Assembly (NCBI GenBank): GCA_022606425.2
Contig: JAHDVF020000459.1
Coordinates: forward strand, 1 to 64,000
Length of the DNA stretch: 64,000 bases
Source: Lepidostoma basale
Taxonomy: Eukaryota > Arthropoda > Insecta > Trichoptera > Lepidostomatidae
Reading direction: 5' to 3'
Shown here: positions 21,535 to 32,794 of the stretch, one piece after another
Numbering within the stretch: position 1 is the first letter of the stretch
How the letters are laid out: the number at the start of each line of letters is the position of its first letter
Position numbers and translations under genes: made by a program
The notes under the pieces: model-generated
The model's input: only the letters and a program-made list of their open reading frames with translations
Told to the model about the DNA's origin: nothing
Database searches by the model: none

Positions 21535-21600
21535 GTCGCCTAAATGTTTTTCGTTTGTTATGGCTCATTTGTATATTATCTATAAATAAATAAATAAATG

Positions 21601-22029
21601 GCTAGCTAGTTAGTTTTTGTATAATAGTCATCAATGTCCTTGGATACCGAAACGCTTTCATCGGGGCGTTTCCACATTTTGAGAACCATTGTTTCAAAGT
21701 GTCTCTTTACCTATTAATCAATCTATAAACAGCGCCATACAATTCACCACCTCTAGCAAATATGGTAACAGTGCGCTATAGATTTTGTATTGGATCACGA
21801 ACATTGATTTATGATGCAAACTGTAATGGGATCTAAACACGATTTTTCGATCGGTATATTTGAAAGTTATTTTTATGTATTTTCTGTACAGATATCGATA
21901 ATGAAAATGCTCTACACGGACATAAGTGTAAACATACGTCGTATGACCTCTACTAAAACGTTTAAAACTATTTTTCAGTAGCATATTGTGTATGATTCAG
22001 AATTGACGATGATTTCGTGATAATATGAT
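21601..22029. other. Intergenic stretch
   Basis: No gene is recognised. The segment at 21640-21690 ('ACCGAAACGCTTTCATCGGGG') is vaguely like the hairpin repeats but lacks their stem and palindrome. Confidence 0.3.
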
Positions 22030-22438
22030 AAACGCAAAATAAATAAAAATATATATTTTTCCATTTGTTCCGATGACAATTTGAATAAATTCTTCAATAA
22101 TGTTTTAAAGTTTTTGTTGTTGTTGGATTGTTTTAAGTGCCTAATTAAAGTTAATTTAAAAAAATAGTGGATAACGTGGAATAAAAATTAAATAAACACA
22201 AATGTCCTTATCGTCCAACTGACGACAAGTACACCATCTACGAGTATAAGAACATTATATATGTTTTAAATTATTTTTATTTTATATAATTTGTGTTAGA
22301 TTTAATTTGTAGACGTTGGACAATCCGCGGGGCGAAAAGAGAAGGATGGAGTGCCGCATCGGTTAAAGTGTGACAGTCCATTCTTTCTGCCTATCCTTTC
22401 GGGGAGACGGCGTGATGATTAGTTAGTTAGTTTGTTTA
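22030..22438 (+). mobile_element. Non-autonomous LINE-T-tailed element, 5'-truncated copy
   Basis: Aligns to 4200-4754 from 'AAAATA...CATTTGTTCCGATGACAATTTGAATAA' to the LINE-T-like end and the TTAG tail, with a deletion of the 'TTGGTGGCGATGAGGTTCGC' segment near 22320. It is followed within 10 bases by a LINE-T copy. Confidence 0.8.
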
Positions 22439-22446
22439 TATTATAT

Positions 22447-22835
22447 ATTAACTAAAAACCTATCCAAAAAAGCTAGAATGGCAGTGCACAATGGTGTGCT
22501 TCTACCGACCCTTATGTATGGAAGCGAATAATGGAACTGGCAAAATAAGATGAAAGTAGAATTAATGCAGTAGAAATGAGATCTCTTAGACGAACGTGTA
22601 AAAATATAAGAAGTTAATGCGGTGCGAATGATGGTGTTATGAACAAAATATTGTAAGGATCATTAAGATGGTTTGGACATATGGAAAGAATGAATGAAGA
22701 AAGAATGATAAAAAATTATATGTTAACGATGTAAATGAAACCAGATATAGAGAAAGACCGAGGAAAACGTGGCATGATCAAATAAATCAAATATTGAATG
22801 TCGGTCATGTGGGGAGTCAGAGAAATTAGTTAGTT
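22447..22835 (+). mobile_element. LINE-T copy
   Basis: Runs from the KNLSKKARMAVHNGVLLPTLMYGSE segment through the RWFGHMERMNEERM segment and RYRERPRKTWHDQINQILNVGHVGSQRN, then a TTAG-like end directly after a deletion of the terminal peptide. Contains stops. From 22836 to 23334 I see nothing recognisable. Confidence 0.8.
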
Positions 22836-23334
22836 AGCTACAAATATCAGGTTAAGAAATCTATCCGTGATAGATATTTAAGATGACCAAGTTAAATAAT
22901 AATTTTTACTTGATTAATGATGTCGGAGTATAAAAAATTGATGAGAAAACTTTTTATAAAAAATAGCGCCAGTTTCTAAGCACCGTGTATAAATACAAAA
23001 AAATTACATATAATTTTCTAATGTAGGTAAGTTGTCCATTGAAAGTTTTACAAAAAATAAGACCACCAGATTAACAGACTTCTAATATTTCCATCGGGTC
23101 GGCGGATAATTCACGCTAGCATTGTAACATAATCTTCCGGTAGAACCAAAACTTGCGTTTTCTATACCTCGCGTGCGGATAGCCGATCAAGGATAGTAGT
23201 GAGAATGGGGTTGACCGGTTTGATATACAGAATACTCTTTACAAGGGCAAATACCTAGTTCGTTATTATTATAGCGTTACTTTACATTACATATACATAT
23301 ATGTAAATACAGAGAAATACAACGCTGCTAAAAT

Positions 23335-23497
23335 ACTAACTAACTAACTTACCATCACGCCGTCTCCCCGAAAGGGTAGGCAGAAAGAATGGACTGTCAC
23401 ACTTTAACCGATGCGGCACTCCATCCTGCTCTCTTCACCCCGCGGGAGACGCGGTGTGATGGGTTGCGAACCTCATCGCCACCAATAGGCATCTGCT
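23335..23497 (-). mobile_element. Non-autonomous LINE-T-tailed element, 3' end only
   Basis: Starts with the reverse of the TTAG tail and the shared end, then the element-specific 'ACTCCATCCTGCTCTC', 'GGGAGACGCGGTGTGATGGG' and 'CTCATCGCCACCAATAGGC'. This junction defines where LINE-T-like sequence stops and the element's own body begins. Confidence 0.8.
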
Positions 23498-23549
23498 AAA
23501 ATACATTTTCTTAATTAAGAAATGATTCATTAGTCATTTAAACACCACC

Positions 23550-24345
23550 CAACTTACCATCACGCCGTCTCCCCGAATGGGTAGGCAGAAAGAATGGACT
23601 GCCACACATTTCTCGCTTCCTCAACATTCATACATCGTTTCTTGCACGCGCGTCAATTTCTCTGACTCCTCGCGTGGCCGACATTAAATATTCGATTTAT
23701 TTCATCGTGCCACGATTTCCTCGGTCTTCCTCTATTTCTAGTTCCATTTACATCGTTAACATATATTTTTTAACCATTCATTCTTTCCATGTGTTCACAT
23801 CATCTTAATGATCCTTTCATTATTTTGTTCATAACACCATCATTCGCACCGCATTCACTTCTTAAATTTTCATTCGACACTCTATCATACACAGAGTATC
23901 CACACATTCGTTTAAGAGATCTCATTTCTAGTGTATTTATTCTACTTAAATGCACTTTTTTTGCCAGTTCCATGCTTCGCTTCCATACATAAGGGTCGGT
24001 AGAAGAACACCATTGTGGAGGGCCATATTAGCTTTTTTGGATAGGTTTTTGTTTGCGATGACAACTTAAGTGCACCATTCACTTTGTTGCCTGCCCCAAA
24101 CCTTCTTTCGATATCCCTCTCCACTTCATATTTTGTTAACATACTACCCAAACACATCAACTCATCTATGTTTAACTGTTGAACTATGTTTCAAATATTG
24201 TAACTAACACTGACACTCTATCATACATCGTTTTTCCACATATTCGTCTAAGAGATCTCATTTTTACTGCATTTATTCTACTTTCATCCTTCTTTTGCAA
24301 GTTCCATACATAAGGGTCAGTACAAGAATCCCATTGGGACTGTTT
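23550..24345 (-). mobile_element. LINE-T copy, minus strand, in two overlapping pieces
   Basis: The first piece (23550-24165) has the shared end (no clear TAAC run), then on the minus strand MRSLKRMCGYSVYDRVSNENLRSECGANDGVMNKIMKGSLR and, upstream, MCLGSMLTKYEVERDIERRFGAGNKVNGALK. The second piece (24215-24345) repeats the SVYDRVSV / LRRICGKT / NAVKMRSL segment, so it is a separate small copy in the same orientation. Confidence 0.75.
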
Positions 24346-24864
24346 TACTATTTTGGGAAGAAATCAATCTAATAAATTCAGGACTCAGCAAAATAAAACT
24401 CAGCAAGTCAAACACCTGCAGACAACGCAAGATTGGCTATTTTCTGTATGATAGAAGTCGATTGGATCGCCAGCCTTCATACGGAGAAATATCACAATAA
24501 AAACAAGTATTTGCATATTTTTAGATGGTACAGTAATACCTGACTTACGCGAACTCGGAGTTACGCGATTCTTGATCTTTTCGCTTAACAATATTTTCAA
24601 TTGCTTTCATGTTACTGACCAAATTACGACACAAAAAGAAATGTGCAAGCTTGACAGAAGGTCAAAAGAAAAATGCTCAATTTCCTTAAAATATACGCTC
24701 TAAGGAATGACCTGTTATTTCATAAAATCTAGTAATATCTTTTTAGCTTGCAACGAATAAATTCTGCTTAAAAAAGGAAGGCTTGTAGTCGTCAGGCGAA
24801 TTTGTTATTTATGAAACCATTTATATCACAATACTTTTTTACAAACTATTTAATTTTGAAAATA

Positions 24865-25115
24865 AATGTTGTTATTTGAAATTTCTTGGTAGAAGTTCAT
24901 TGTAAATAATGAAAACTTTGTTTTTGATAAAAAAATTTAAATGTATATTTAATGAAAACCCACTAACATTCCTGTTTTTGACCGGTTTCGGCAACTCCTT
25001 GCCATCTTCTTAACAATAGATCATAAGATGGCACCGAGCTGCCGGAACCGGTCGAAGACATAAACATTAGTAGGTTTTAACTGAATATACGTTAAATAGT
25101 CTATTGTTTTGGCCG
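24865..25115. repeat. Palindromic hairpin repeat (ACCGGT type)
   Basis: Inverted arms: 'CCTACTAATGTTT'-like ends (24960-24975 and 25060-25075) surround two cores. The minus core at 24975-25020 has GGCAA/TTGCC round GGAG, then GAA, ACCGGT and C. The plus core at 25030-25060 has GGCA/TGCC, then GGA, ACCGGT and C. Both lack a good CTGANGA box. Confidence 0.6.
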
Positions 25116-25200
25116 AAATACTATGATACTTCAACAGTATTACTGTTAAAAATTAAAACACTGTTTTAATATCATAATTTATTTTTATTCACTGAGAGTG

Positions 25201-25246
25201 TCGTGACAGCTGTTTCGCCAACCGATGTTGGCATTATCAGGTGTTA
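25201..25246 (-). ncRNA. Hammerhead-like motif, left arm of the hairpin-g pair
   Basis: On the minus strand: CTGATAA, one extra T, GCCAAC/GTTGGC (6 bp), GAA, the palindrome ACAGCTGT, C. The box differs from CTGATGA at one core G, so this arm is likely the weaker one. Confidence 0.45.
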
Positions 25247-25274
25247 CAAAAAACATTATTACGACAGTTTATTG

Positions 25275-25323
25275 TAATACTTGATGATGCCAACATATGT
25301 TGGCGAAACAGCTGTCGCGACAC
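25275..25323 (+). ncRNA. Hammerhead-like motif, right arm of the hairpin-g pair
   Basis: TTGATGA (25281-25287; first base changed from C), extra T, GCCAAC/GTTGGC perfect 6-bp stem (25289-25294 with 25299-25304), GAA (25305-25307), ACAGCTGT (25308-25315), C (25316). The flanks give only a weak stem I. Confidence 0.45.
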
Positions 25324-25454
25324 TCTCAGTTAATAAAAAGAAATTGTGATATTATAACAGTGCTTTAAATTTTAACAGTAAACATAAGTTTTAAAAAGAT
25401 TATTAGCATTTTTTCTTATTTATTTTTATTTAATTTCGTTAAAAATGTTAATAC

Positions 25455-25560
25455 GTATAAAATAGTGAATGTTAGAAGTAGGAGTAATCGACTTGCGTGT
25501 ATGACTCGCTGTATGAATGTGGAAGAAGCCTCTCTTCCTACCCCTCTGGGAAGTGGCGTA
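25455..25560 (+). mobile_element. LINE-T relative, short 3' fragment
   Basis: Codes for VRSRSNRLACMTRCMNVEEA and ends near GGCGTATTGG. It belongs to the subfamily seen at 26256 and 32190. From 25561 to 26255 I recognise nothing. Confidence 0.55.
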
Positions 25561-26255
25561 TTGGTTTGATGTTGTTGAGTGAATGTTTTTTTATAATAGT
25601 ATTCTTCTAAAGTAGTCTTATCTGAGTTCCTCTTTCAGTTAAAATAAAATTGTTAAGTATTTATGCAAAGTTATATCCCGACTTATGTGAATTCGAATTA
25701 AGCGATATTCGTTGGATCCATCTCTCGGATATCTACGAGATATAACTGTATTTTGTGATACAGGAAAAGTCCATACAAAATCTTGCTCTCATTAGAATTT
25801 GGAACATAAATTTCAAATTATCCGAGGGCGGACATTTATGCATTTTTTTTTATCTGTTAAAGTACTTTCTGCTGTATTATCTCACGCTATCGCTAGGTAC
25901 ATATCTATTACTAATATGTTAATTTATTTGATTTGATGACGAAAGAATTTATATGTATCTAATCAAAATTATCTCATTAATGTGATGATGAAGTCTGCGC
26001 GTAAAAATATTATCGACCTTTGCCTTCTATTCTAGAAACTTCTGGCCTGCTCTTGATTTATACGAATTATTTCATGATTTTCATTTCAACAACATCATCC
26101 TTTTTATTGAGACATTTTGGACATTATATATAATGAAACATCCCTTCAAAAGGTATCTTTGGATATTATTTTAACTCAATAAGTTAAAGTTAACGTAAAT
26201 TTTTTTTTTTAAATATAAATTAAATGACTATTCATATCGAACGATATACAACAAC

Positions 26256-26775
26256 AACAACAAACCATCACGCTGTTTCTCCGCAGGGGTAGGCAGAGAG
26301 AATGGATCGTCACACTACTCTATCCTGACATGCCTCTCTAGCACGTCGATTCTTCCGGCTTCTGACATGACCAACCTTTAAAATTTGATTAATTTGGTTA
26401 TGCCATGTTTTCCTCGGTCTGCCTCGACTCTGTAACTCTGTAATCCATTTACATCGTTAACGTATACTTTTTTAACCATTCTTTCTTCACCCATGCGCTC
26501 CATATGTCCGAACCAACGCAGCGATCCTTCAATAATTTTGCTCATAATACCTTCTTCCGCTCTACATTCCTTTCTAATATCAGCATTTGAGATTCTGTCG
26601 TGCATCGTTCTTCGTACCGTTCTTCGTAGCGTTCGTACCATACATACGTCTTAGGGACCTCATCTCTACCGCATTTATTCCGCTCTCATCTTTCTTCTGC
26701 CAGTTCCATGCTTCGCTTCCATACGTAAGGGTTGGGACCAGAACTCCATTGTGAACGGCCATTTTTGCTTTCATG
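26256..26775 (-). mobile_element. LINE-T relative with GTT-type tail, minus strand
   Basis: Starts with ACAACAACAACAA (a GTT tail in reverse) and CCATCACGCTGTTTC. The minus strand reads MAVHNGVLVPTLTYGSEAWNWQKKDESGINAVEMRSLRRMYG, ISNADIRKECRAEEGIMSKIIEGSLRWFGHMERMGEERMVKKVYVNDVNG, with one frameshift near 26620. This subfamily differs from LINE-T proper in its tail unit. Confidence 0.75.
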
Positions 26776-26885
26776 TAACGATATAAACTATTTATATCGT
26801 TTTCCCGACGATAAATGAATAAAACCTTTGTGACATGTTAAAAAAAAAATCTCTTAATTTGTAAGTTTTAATTAAAAAAAAAAAC
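26776..26885 (+). repeat. Hairpin-c repeat, decayed
   Basis: 'TATATCGTTTTCCCGACGAT' followed by a lost hairpin, 'TGACATGTTAAAAAAAAAATC' and the A-rich end typical of hairpin-c units. It abuts the 5' truncation point of the preceding LINE-T relative. Confidence 0.5.
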
Positions 26886-28009
26886 CTTCTTCTAGTTATT
26901 ACTGTTATTAGTGTTATTACACATCTAAACGTGTCTAGATGAATAATTAGCTAAAAATATTTCTCAAATAAAGTATTAAGAAAATTAAAAAAATACATCA
27001 CATGTATTTTGAGTTAGAGAAGTATTTCTTCTTTCTCAGTGTCATGTCAGGTCCCCCTGGCATTGACTATCACTTGAGAGAAATTAATTCCTCTTCACAG
27101 TCATTACACAAGGAATGATATATAGAGTGGTTTATCCTTGATTTCTCTGGAGGGTTTTCTGTTGGGGTTGCCTTCTCTTAGCCGAGTGACTCTAGTTTTA
27201 TAGCGCTAAAGTACAAGATACGAAATTTTGTAATAATATGTGTAAATGTATGTTTTTCCCAATTACAATTTTACATTATCATTTAATTATTATGTACTAT
27301 TGTTGTTTAATATTGTTAATTAGTTCTTACTGATAAAAAAAATAATTATAGTAGGTACTTAAAGCAATTAGTCCAGGTTGATTTTTAAAATTTAAATTAA
27401 TTGTTCCTTTGTATTGTATTGATTTTTTTAAATGCGTTTTTTATAAATCTTTATTTATTGTAGTTTTTATTATTTATTTTTACATCTGAAAATGGACGTA
27501 TCCTCCGAAACATGTCGTGATTTTTAATATTTTATGGATGGACAACGTTATTTTTCAATTTCCAAAGTTTATAAAATGGAATTCCACTAGTTTAATGCCT
27601 CAGCTTTCAATAAATTTAATAATTATTATATTTAAAATTGGTTAAACAACGTACTTCTTCTGTAATTTTGTTCAGTATAATATATTATTATTTGGTTGAT
27701 TAGCTCTTAACTGTCAAATTATTTACTGTTAAATTTAGTTTACAGTTAGCAAATATTATAAATGGTTTATAGATAAAATCATTAAATACTTTTGACTTTC
27801 ATTGCGTTTTTTCATATTCGAGGATTAACAATTTATTATATTTCATCAATTACATTTTTAATGAACTTAAATTCTTCAATGCAATATAATGGAATTACTA
27901 TAAAAGCTAGCAACTTAATTACAGAGTGAGCCAAATTGATGTGAAGATTGTAAAAAATAAAATCAAAGGAAATATTCATAGAACTATGTGTTTTAAACTA
28001 TCGTTTTCC
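26886..28009. other. Intergenic stretch, AT-rich
   Basis: No gene is recognised. 27018-27100 contains a short 'CTTCTTTCTCAGTGTCATGTC' piece like the 3' tip of LINE-G (minus). The only other item is the motif at 27481-27520. Confidence 0.35.
27481..27520 (+). ncRNA. Hammerhead-like motif, isolated
   Basis: CTGAAAA (27486-27492), extra T, GGA/TCC stem, GAA (27507-27509), the palindrome ACATGT (27510-27515), C (27516), then GTG, which can pair with CAT (27483-27485) using one G-U pair. It is shorter than other members but keeps the order of elements. Confidence 0.4.
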
Positions 28010-28014
28010 TACAG

Positions 28015-28705
28015 CCAATGGGAAGACAATGTTTGGAATTTGTAAAAGACTTTAGATACCTGGGGTGGGTGTGAGAAAGAAGTAAAAAGACGAATCGCCA
28101 TAGCTAAAAATGCTCTCGGTCGATTAAACCTAGTCTGAATAATTAATGCAAATGAAAACGTCAGTTTTCTAGAAGTTTTATTATATTTAATGGGAATGAG
28201 ATGTTTCATCCTTCTAAGGTATTATCAAATGTCTTAGGCCTTAGAAGGGCGAAACATGTTATTCCTATAAATATAATATAACTTCTAGAAAACTGACGTT
28301 TTCATTCGTATTAATTATTTAATATGGAGTTTTACATCATTGTTCAAGAAACAATAAATGGTCTGGATAGTTCGAGGTGTTGCCACTTGCACCAGAATTA
28401 CAATTATAGGCAATTATTCACAATATGCTGCTATAACTTGAACAACGAAACCCCGTGATCGCACCAGATTGACGCCTTTGAAATGTGGTGTTAGGGTTCT
28501 ATACTGAGAATCGCATGGACTGCAAAAATGACGAATGGCTAGGTCATCAATGTACTTAAAATCACAAAAACGATTCGGTCACAGATTAAGAACTTTACTT
28601 GTAATGCGGACTGCGGAGAACAGAGAGAATAGGAGGTGTTTTGTCTTAGCCACTTGCAGCTATATATATAGTATCAAAACCCTCAGTGAATCGAAGTAAG
28701 AAGAA
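28015..28705 (+). mobile_element. Reverse-transcriptase fragment split by a hairpin repeat
   Basis: The left piece (28015-28137) reads DTWGGCEKEVKRRIAIAKNALGRLNLV, the RRIAIAK region of many insect non-LTR elements. The right piece (about 28450-28705) reads RIDAFEMWC, SILRIAWTAKMTNG and ends in AAGAAGAAAAAA. The hairpin-d repeat (28137-28322) lies between, so this is one old copy interrupted once. The clade is not resolved. From 28706 to 29224 I see nothing recognisable. Confidence 0.6.
28137..28322. repeat. Hairpin-d palindrome
   Basis: AAAACGTCAGTTTTCTAGAAGTT-type ends at 28157 and (reversed) at 28305, with similarity extending to 'AATTAAT' outside. The plus core has GCCTT/AGGGC, then GAA, ACATGT, T; the minus core has TTGATAA, T, a CCTT-based stem, GAA, ACATCT, C. 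Relatives at 32795-32945, 54420-54500 and 54800-54870. Confidence 0.6.
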
Positions 28706-29224
28706 AAAAATGTTGTTATTCGTTGGCTTACACCAGTGGGTAAAATATTGCTACAGCTCTGCTAATATTGGGTATCAAATAGATATCTGTTCAATATGGA
28801 ATTCAATATGTTGGACATCTAAGGTCAATCTGAAACGATGAATAGACGTAACATTTGTACTATGTGTAGGTATCGGCCACAATATAATAAAGTCGATTTG
28901 TGAAGGTGTTTTTCTATGATACGAATAGGTCATAATAATAAACCATTTATACCCACGCATATTATAAAATACGAAGTAATTACAGCGTCTAGCGATTTAT
29001 GTATTTAATTACTCACTTTGTTCGGATTTTTTCTGAACGTTGATCAAGATACACGACAGTAGAAAAATGCGAGACAAGATATCATATCGTTGGTTAAAAT
29101 GGAAAATTTTAGGTGTTGTCGATATGTCGATATTATCTAAATATGTGCAATAATCCAAACATACGAGATAAATGTATCACCTATGTTTATAAATGTGGAT
29201 CTTAGGTGTATATTTTTTTAAATT

Positions 29225-29415
29225 TTTTTTTAAAAGACTAATACCAAGGATTTAAATCAATGATATTAGAATTTATTTTACAATCTTCAATGTGAGCAGA
29301 AAATAGCTCATTATTATGAAGAAGGAATCTGGTCGTGTCTAGGCTTGAACCCATGTCCCCTGGATCAGGAGCCAAGCGTTCTATCCCCCAGACCACCACC
29401 CGATTACGATATTAA
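29225..29415 (-). mobile_element. tRNA-like SINE-B, minus strand
   Basis: On the minus strand the head reads 'GGTGGTCTGGGGGATAGAAC' and, downstream, 'ATGGGTTCAAGCC', resembling tRNA-derived pol III boxes. The body ('GACACGACCAGATTCC', 'AATGAGCTATTTTCTGCTCA') ends in 'ATTTAAATCCTTGGTATTAG' and a run of A. Other copies: 31775, 40305 (minus) and 48095 (plus). Confidence 0.7.
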
Positions 29416-29479
29416 TACTTAACATACTAACTATCTAACCATCACGCCGTTTCCTCCAAATGTTTGTATTTACAACAAC

Positions 29480-29908
29480 AAAGTGAATGGTGCACTTAAA
29501 GTTTTCATCGCAAACAAAAACCTATCCAAAAAATTTTGAATGGCAGTGCACAATGGTGTTCTTCTACCGACCCTTATGTATGGAAGCGAAGTATGGAACT
29601 GGCAAAAGAAGGATGAAAGTAGAATAAATGCAATAGAAATGAGATCTCTTAGACGAATGTGTGCATACTCTGGATATGATAGATATTGTCGAATGAAAAT
29701 ATAAGAATTGAATGCGGTTCGAATGATGGTGTTATGAACAAAATAATGAAAGTATCATTAAGATAGTTTAGATAAATGGAAATAATGATAAAAAAGTATA
29801 TGTTAACGATGTAAATGGAACCAGAAATAGAGCAAGACCCAGGAAAACGTGGCACGATCAAATAAATCAAATATTGAATGTCGGCCATGTGAGGAGTCAG
29901 AGAAATTG
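29480..29908 (+). mobile_element. LINE-T copy without tail
   Basis: Runs from NKVNGALKVFIANKNLSKKF through GVLLPTLMYGSEVWNWQKKDESRINAIEMRSLRRMC, the ECGSNDGVMNKIMKVSLR region, and stops after NQILNVGHVRSQRN. Contains stops. A short reversed tail ('TAACCATCACGCCGTTTCC', 29437) lies just upstream. From 29909 to 30825 I see no gene; 30440-30560 resembles another reverse-transcriptase 3' tip but is too short to assign. Confidence 0.75.
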
Positions 29909-30827
29909 ACAGAGAGTTTCCACATTAAATAGACATTACAAATATAAAAACATTAAAGTCACGGATTTAGAAGAATGTACGACGCTAAAGAGGCCGAATA
30001 GTTTCCAATATTTGGAGTATTTTTCATTTGAAAAGAGAAGCGTTTATGTTCAGCAGTTTGGTTGCTCTCTCCACGAGCATCGCCGGCATTTTTCTATAAT
30101 GATTTGGATTGTAGAATGTCGCATAGCGATGACTTTGTAATCATATTTATTTCAAATTAAAGATCACATTTTTTTTTTTTTAAATAACTTATTCATGTTT
30201 TTACATCATTTCAAAAACAATAACAATTACTTGTAATATCTTATCAACAACAAATTTAATAAAGATGGTCAAACGTATCTTTTAGAATTTGCATTTGCAA
30301 GTCATTGCAAGGTACATAGGTGGGTTTTTTCAATGGCAGAGAAGAAAAAAATATAATGAATCAACAAATGTATTGAAAAACAAATCTGATACGAATACCT
30401 AATAAAAAGATTGATATGTTGTTTACGTCATGTTTCTCATGAGGCTTGTTCTCGTGGAAGACATTCTAAAAGATGGAAGCACATCCGGAAATCCACCTTA
30501 CAAGAGGAGCAATCCCCTGATGATCACAGAGGTCTACAAGGAAGAAAAACATGTTTAAGATAAAAAAAATTGGATGTTTCAAGATCTTCAAATTGGTCTG
30601 TACAGGACAACGCTAATAAAAAGTTTTAATAATGTGTATATACACAATTCATTCTTTTTTATTCCTGGTACCTTTCCAACTCTCCGTCCAGATTGGCTAT
30701 TGGAGTCGAGTCTCTTTGTTTTTAGGCAGTAAGTCTTTCTATTATAAACTACGCAATGTCTTTGGAGCAGATTGCTGCATTGTGACATCCAGGAATTCTT
30801 TGAACTTCTTATAGATATATGCCGAAC

Positions 30828-31075
30828 GAAACATCACGCCGTTTCTCTAGAGGAGTAGTCAGAGAGTATGGACCGCCATTTTGCTCTGTCCTGACATACT
30901 TATCCGACTTCGAGTGTGGCCGCTTTTAAGAGTTTGATTCATTTGGTCATGCCATGCGTTTCTTGGTCTTCCACGGCTTCTCTTTCCCCTCACAATGTTT
31001 GTACCATATACAACATTTTAACAATTGTCCTCTCATCCATTCGTTCCATATGTCCAAACCATCTTAGGAATCTTT
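30828..31075 (-). mobile_element. LINE-T relative, minus strand
   Basis: Starts 'CATCACGCCGTTTCTCTAGAGG'. The minus strand reads KRFLRWFGHMERMDERTIVKMLYMVQTLVRGKRSRGRPRNAWHDQMNQTLKSGHTRSRI, then the end peptide. It is the same subfamily as 38535-39070. Confidence 0.7.
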
Positions 31076-31214
31076 TTATGCTGAATATGATCTACGAAAA
31101 TCGCTTGTTTGTAAAGTAGTATGTCGGTCTTCGGTTTATGTGTCTATACAATCTTAATTTGGCTTTCATGCATGTTTCTGTCAATATTTGTAACTTATTT
31201 CATTTAATTTATTT

Positions 31215-31745
31215 ATTTAAACATATCAAAAGCATCACAGAACTACATCCCAATACATAATATTATTAATAAAAAGTTTGAGATACAACAGTAAATAACA
31301 CACAATGAAAGAACACAATTATAACAATGACAGAGACAGCGCCTCCCTCAGGTCAACTACACTATCACTAAATAGGTGACACGATCTAACAATGATATTG
31401 CTTTACTTACCGGCATAACCATTGGCAGGTTGGTTCTGCATCGTGGGAGATAAAACTATCCATGGCCTCTTTGTCGAAGATAATTATCAGGGATGAACAG
31501 ACCAACATCACTCAGGATTTTGAGTTGTGTATACAACCGCCTATCAGTCGAAAGAATGAACACCCAAGTGAATGTCTCGTCTCCTCTCGAGTGACTGGTA
31601 GCCCAGCATCCATAGCAAGAAATCAGTCGGAAAGAGCCACGAGTAATATCCATACTCCCTAAGATAGCGGTATCGCAGAAATTTCTTCTGCACCCTCTCC
31701 ACCATCAGGGAATATCGAACCCCACACGGAACCTCCTAAGCTACC
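31215..31745 (-). mobile_element. Jockey/CR1-like 3' end, minus strand
   Basis: The minus strand reads VRYSLMVERVQKKFLRYRYLREYGY, then TDFLLWMLGYQSLE (frame-shifted), RRLYTQLKILSDVGLFIPDNYLRQRGHG and RCRTNLPMVMPV. These match the last ~150 codons of ORF2 at 35343-38207. The 3' UTR runs to about 31215. Dead. Confidence 0.75.
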
Positions 31746-31774
31746 ATGGTACATTTTTAAAAATACTTACAGGA

Positions 31775-31925
31775 AGGATTTTAATCAATGATATTATATT
31801 GTATTATACTCGTACAATCTCTAATATGCGCAGAAATAGCTCATAATTATGAAGAAAGAGAAACCTAAGTCCCCTGGATCAGGAGCCAAAAGTTCTGTGT
31901 TCCAGATCATCTCCCGGTTTAAATA
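31775..31925 (-). mobile_element. SINE-B, minus strand
   Basis: Same body as 29225-29415 ('AATCAATGATATTA', 'AGCTCATAATTATGAAGAA', 'CCCCTGGATCAGGAGCC') with a lost middle segment. Confidence 0.6.
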
Positions 31926-32189
31926 ATTGATCTGAAATAATTCCTATATATATATTTTCTTATACACATATTATTTGAGGTCACTGGTCCATTATTATAT
32001 ATAAATATTATGATGTAACCTTATTGTAAAACACATTGTTCAAGAAAGTAATATATGACTTATAACAATATGTTTAAACTCGATAACAATAATATTTCAC
32101 TACGTTATTCAATTTGCTGATTTATGTATGTGTGAAGTTTATATTAACATACACAAACAAGTCCATAATAACATAAGTTGCACGTTCAA

Positions 32190-32605
32190 GACAAATTTAC
32201 TTCAAGGAATCCCTAAGACGTATGTGTGGTAGAACGATATACGACACAATCTCAAATGCGGATATAAGAAAGGAATGTAGAGCGGAATAAGGTATTATGA
32301 ACAAAATTATGAAAGGATCCCTGCGTTGGTTCGGACATATGGAACGCATGGATGGAGAAAGAATGGTTAAGAAAGTATACGTTAATGATGTAAATGGGGT
32401 ACGGAGTCGAGGCAGACTGAGGAAAACATGGCGTGACCATATTAATCGTATTTTAAAGGTTGGTCATGTTAGAAGTCGGAGGAATCGACGTGCGTGTATG
32501 ACTCGTTGTATGAATGTGGAGGAATCTAGAAAAGTTTGCAAGGATAAAGTGTGTGGCGGTCCATTCTCTCTGCCTACCTCTCTGTTTGTTTGTTTGTTTG
32601 TATAA
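32190..32605 (+). mobile_element. LINE-T relative with TTTG-type tail
   Basis: ESLRRMCGRTIYDTISNADIRKECRAE, then a clean frame from 32297: MNKIMKGSLRWFGHMERMDGERMVKKVYVNDVNGVRSRGRLRKTWRDHINRILKVGHVRSRRNRRACMTRCMNVEESRKVCKDKVCGGPFSLPTS. It ends in GTTTGTTTGTTTGTTTG (32585-32601), not TTAG. It is the best copy of the GTT/TTTG-tailed subfamily. Confidence 0.8.
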
Positions 32606-32794
32606 CTATAATCGCGTACCTAATGTACTGAAAAATCCCGTTAAATTTATCTGCAACAATTTTCATCAAACAACTTTAAAATGCATACAAATTACAATAT
32701 TTTTTTTTTCAAATTATCGATTTAATGCAAGCGCATATCAATCAATTATTGAAAAAACATATTTACTAATGGTAGAATATTTAATATTGAAAAA

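Larger units (their letters stand above)
25193..25333. repeat. Hairpin-g inverted pair
   Basis: ACTGAGAGTGTCGTGACAGC at the left is the near-perfect reverse complement of the right end (25301-25331). Each arm holds one hammerhead-like motif facing outward. The spacer between the arms is about 35 bp. Flanking T-rich and A-rich runs suggest a retroposed RNA. Confidence 0.7.
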
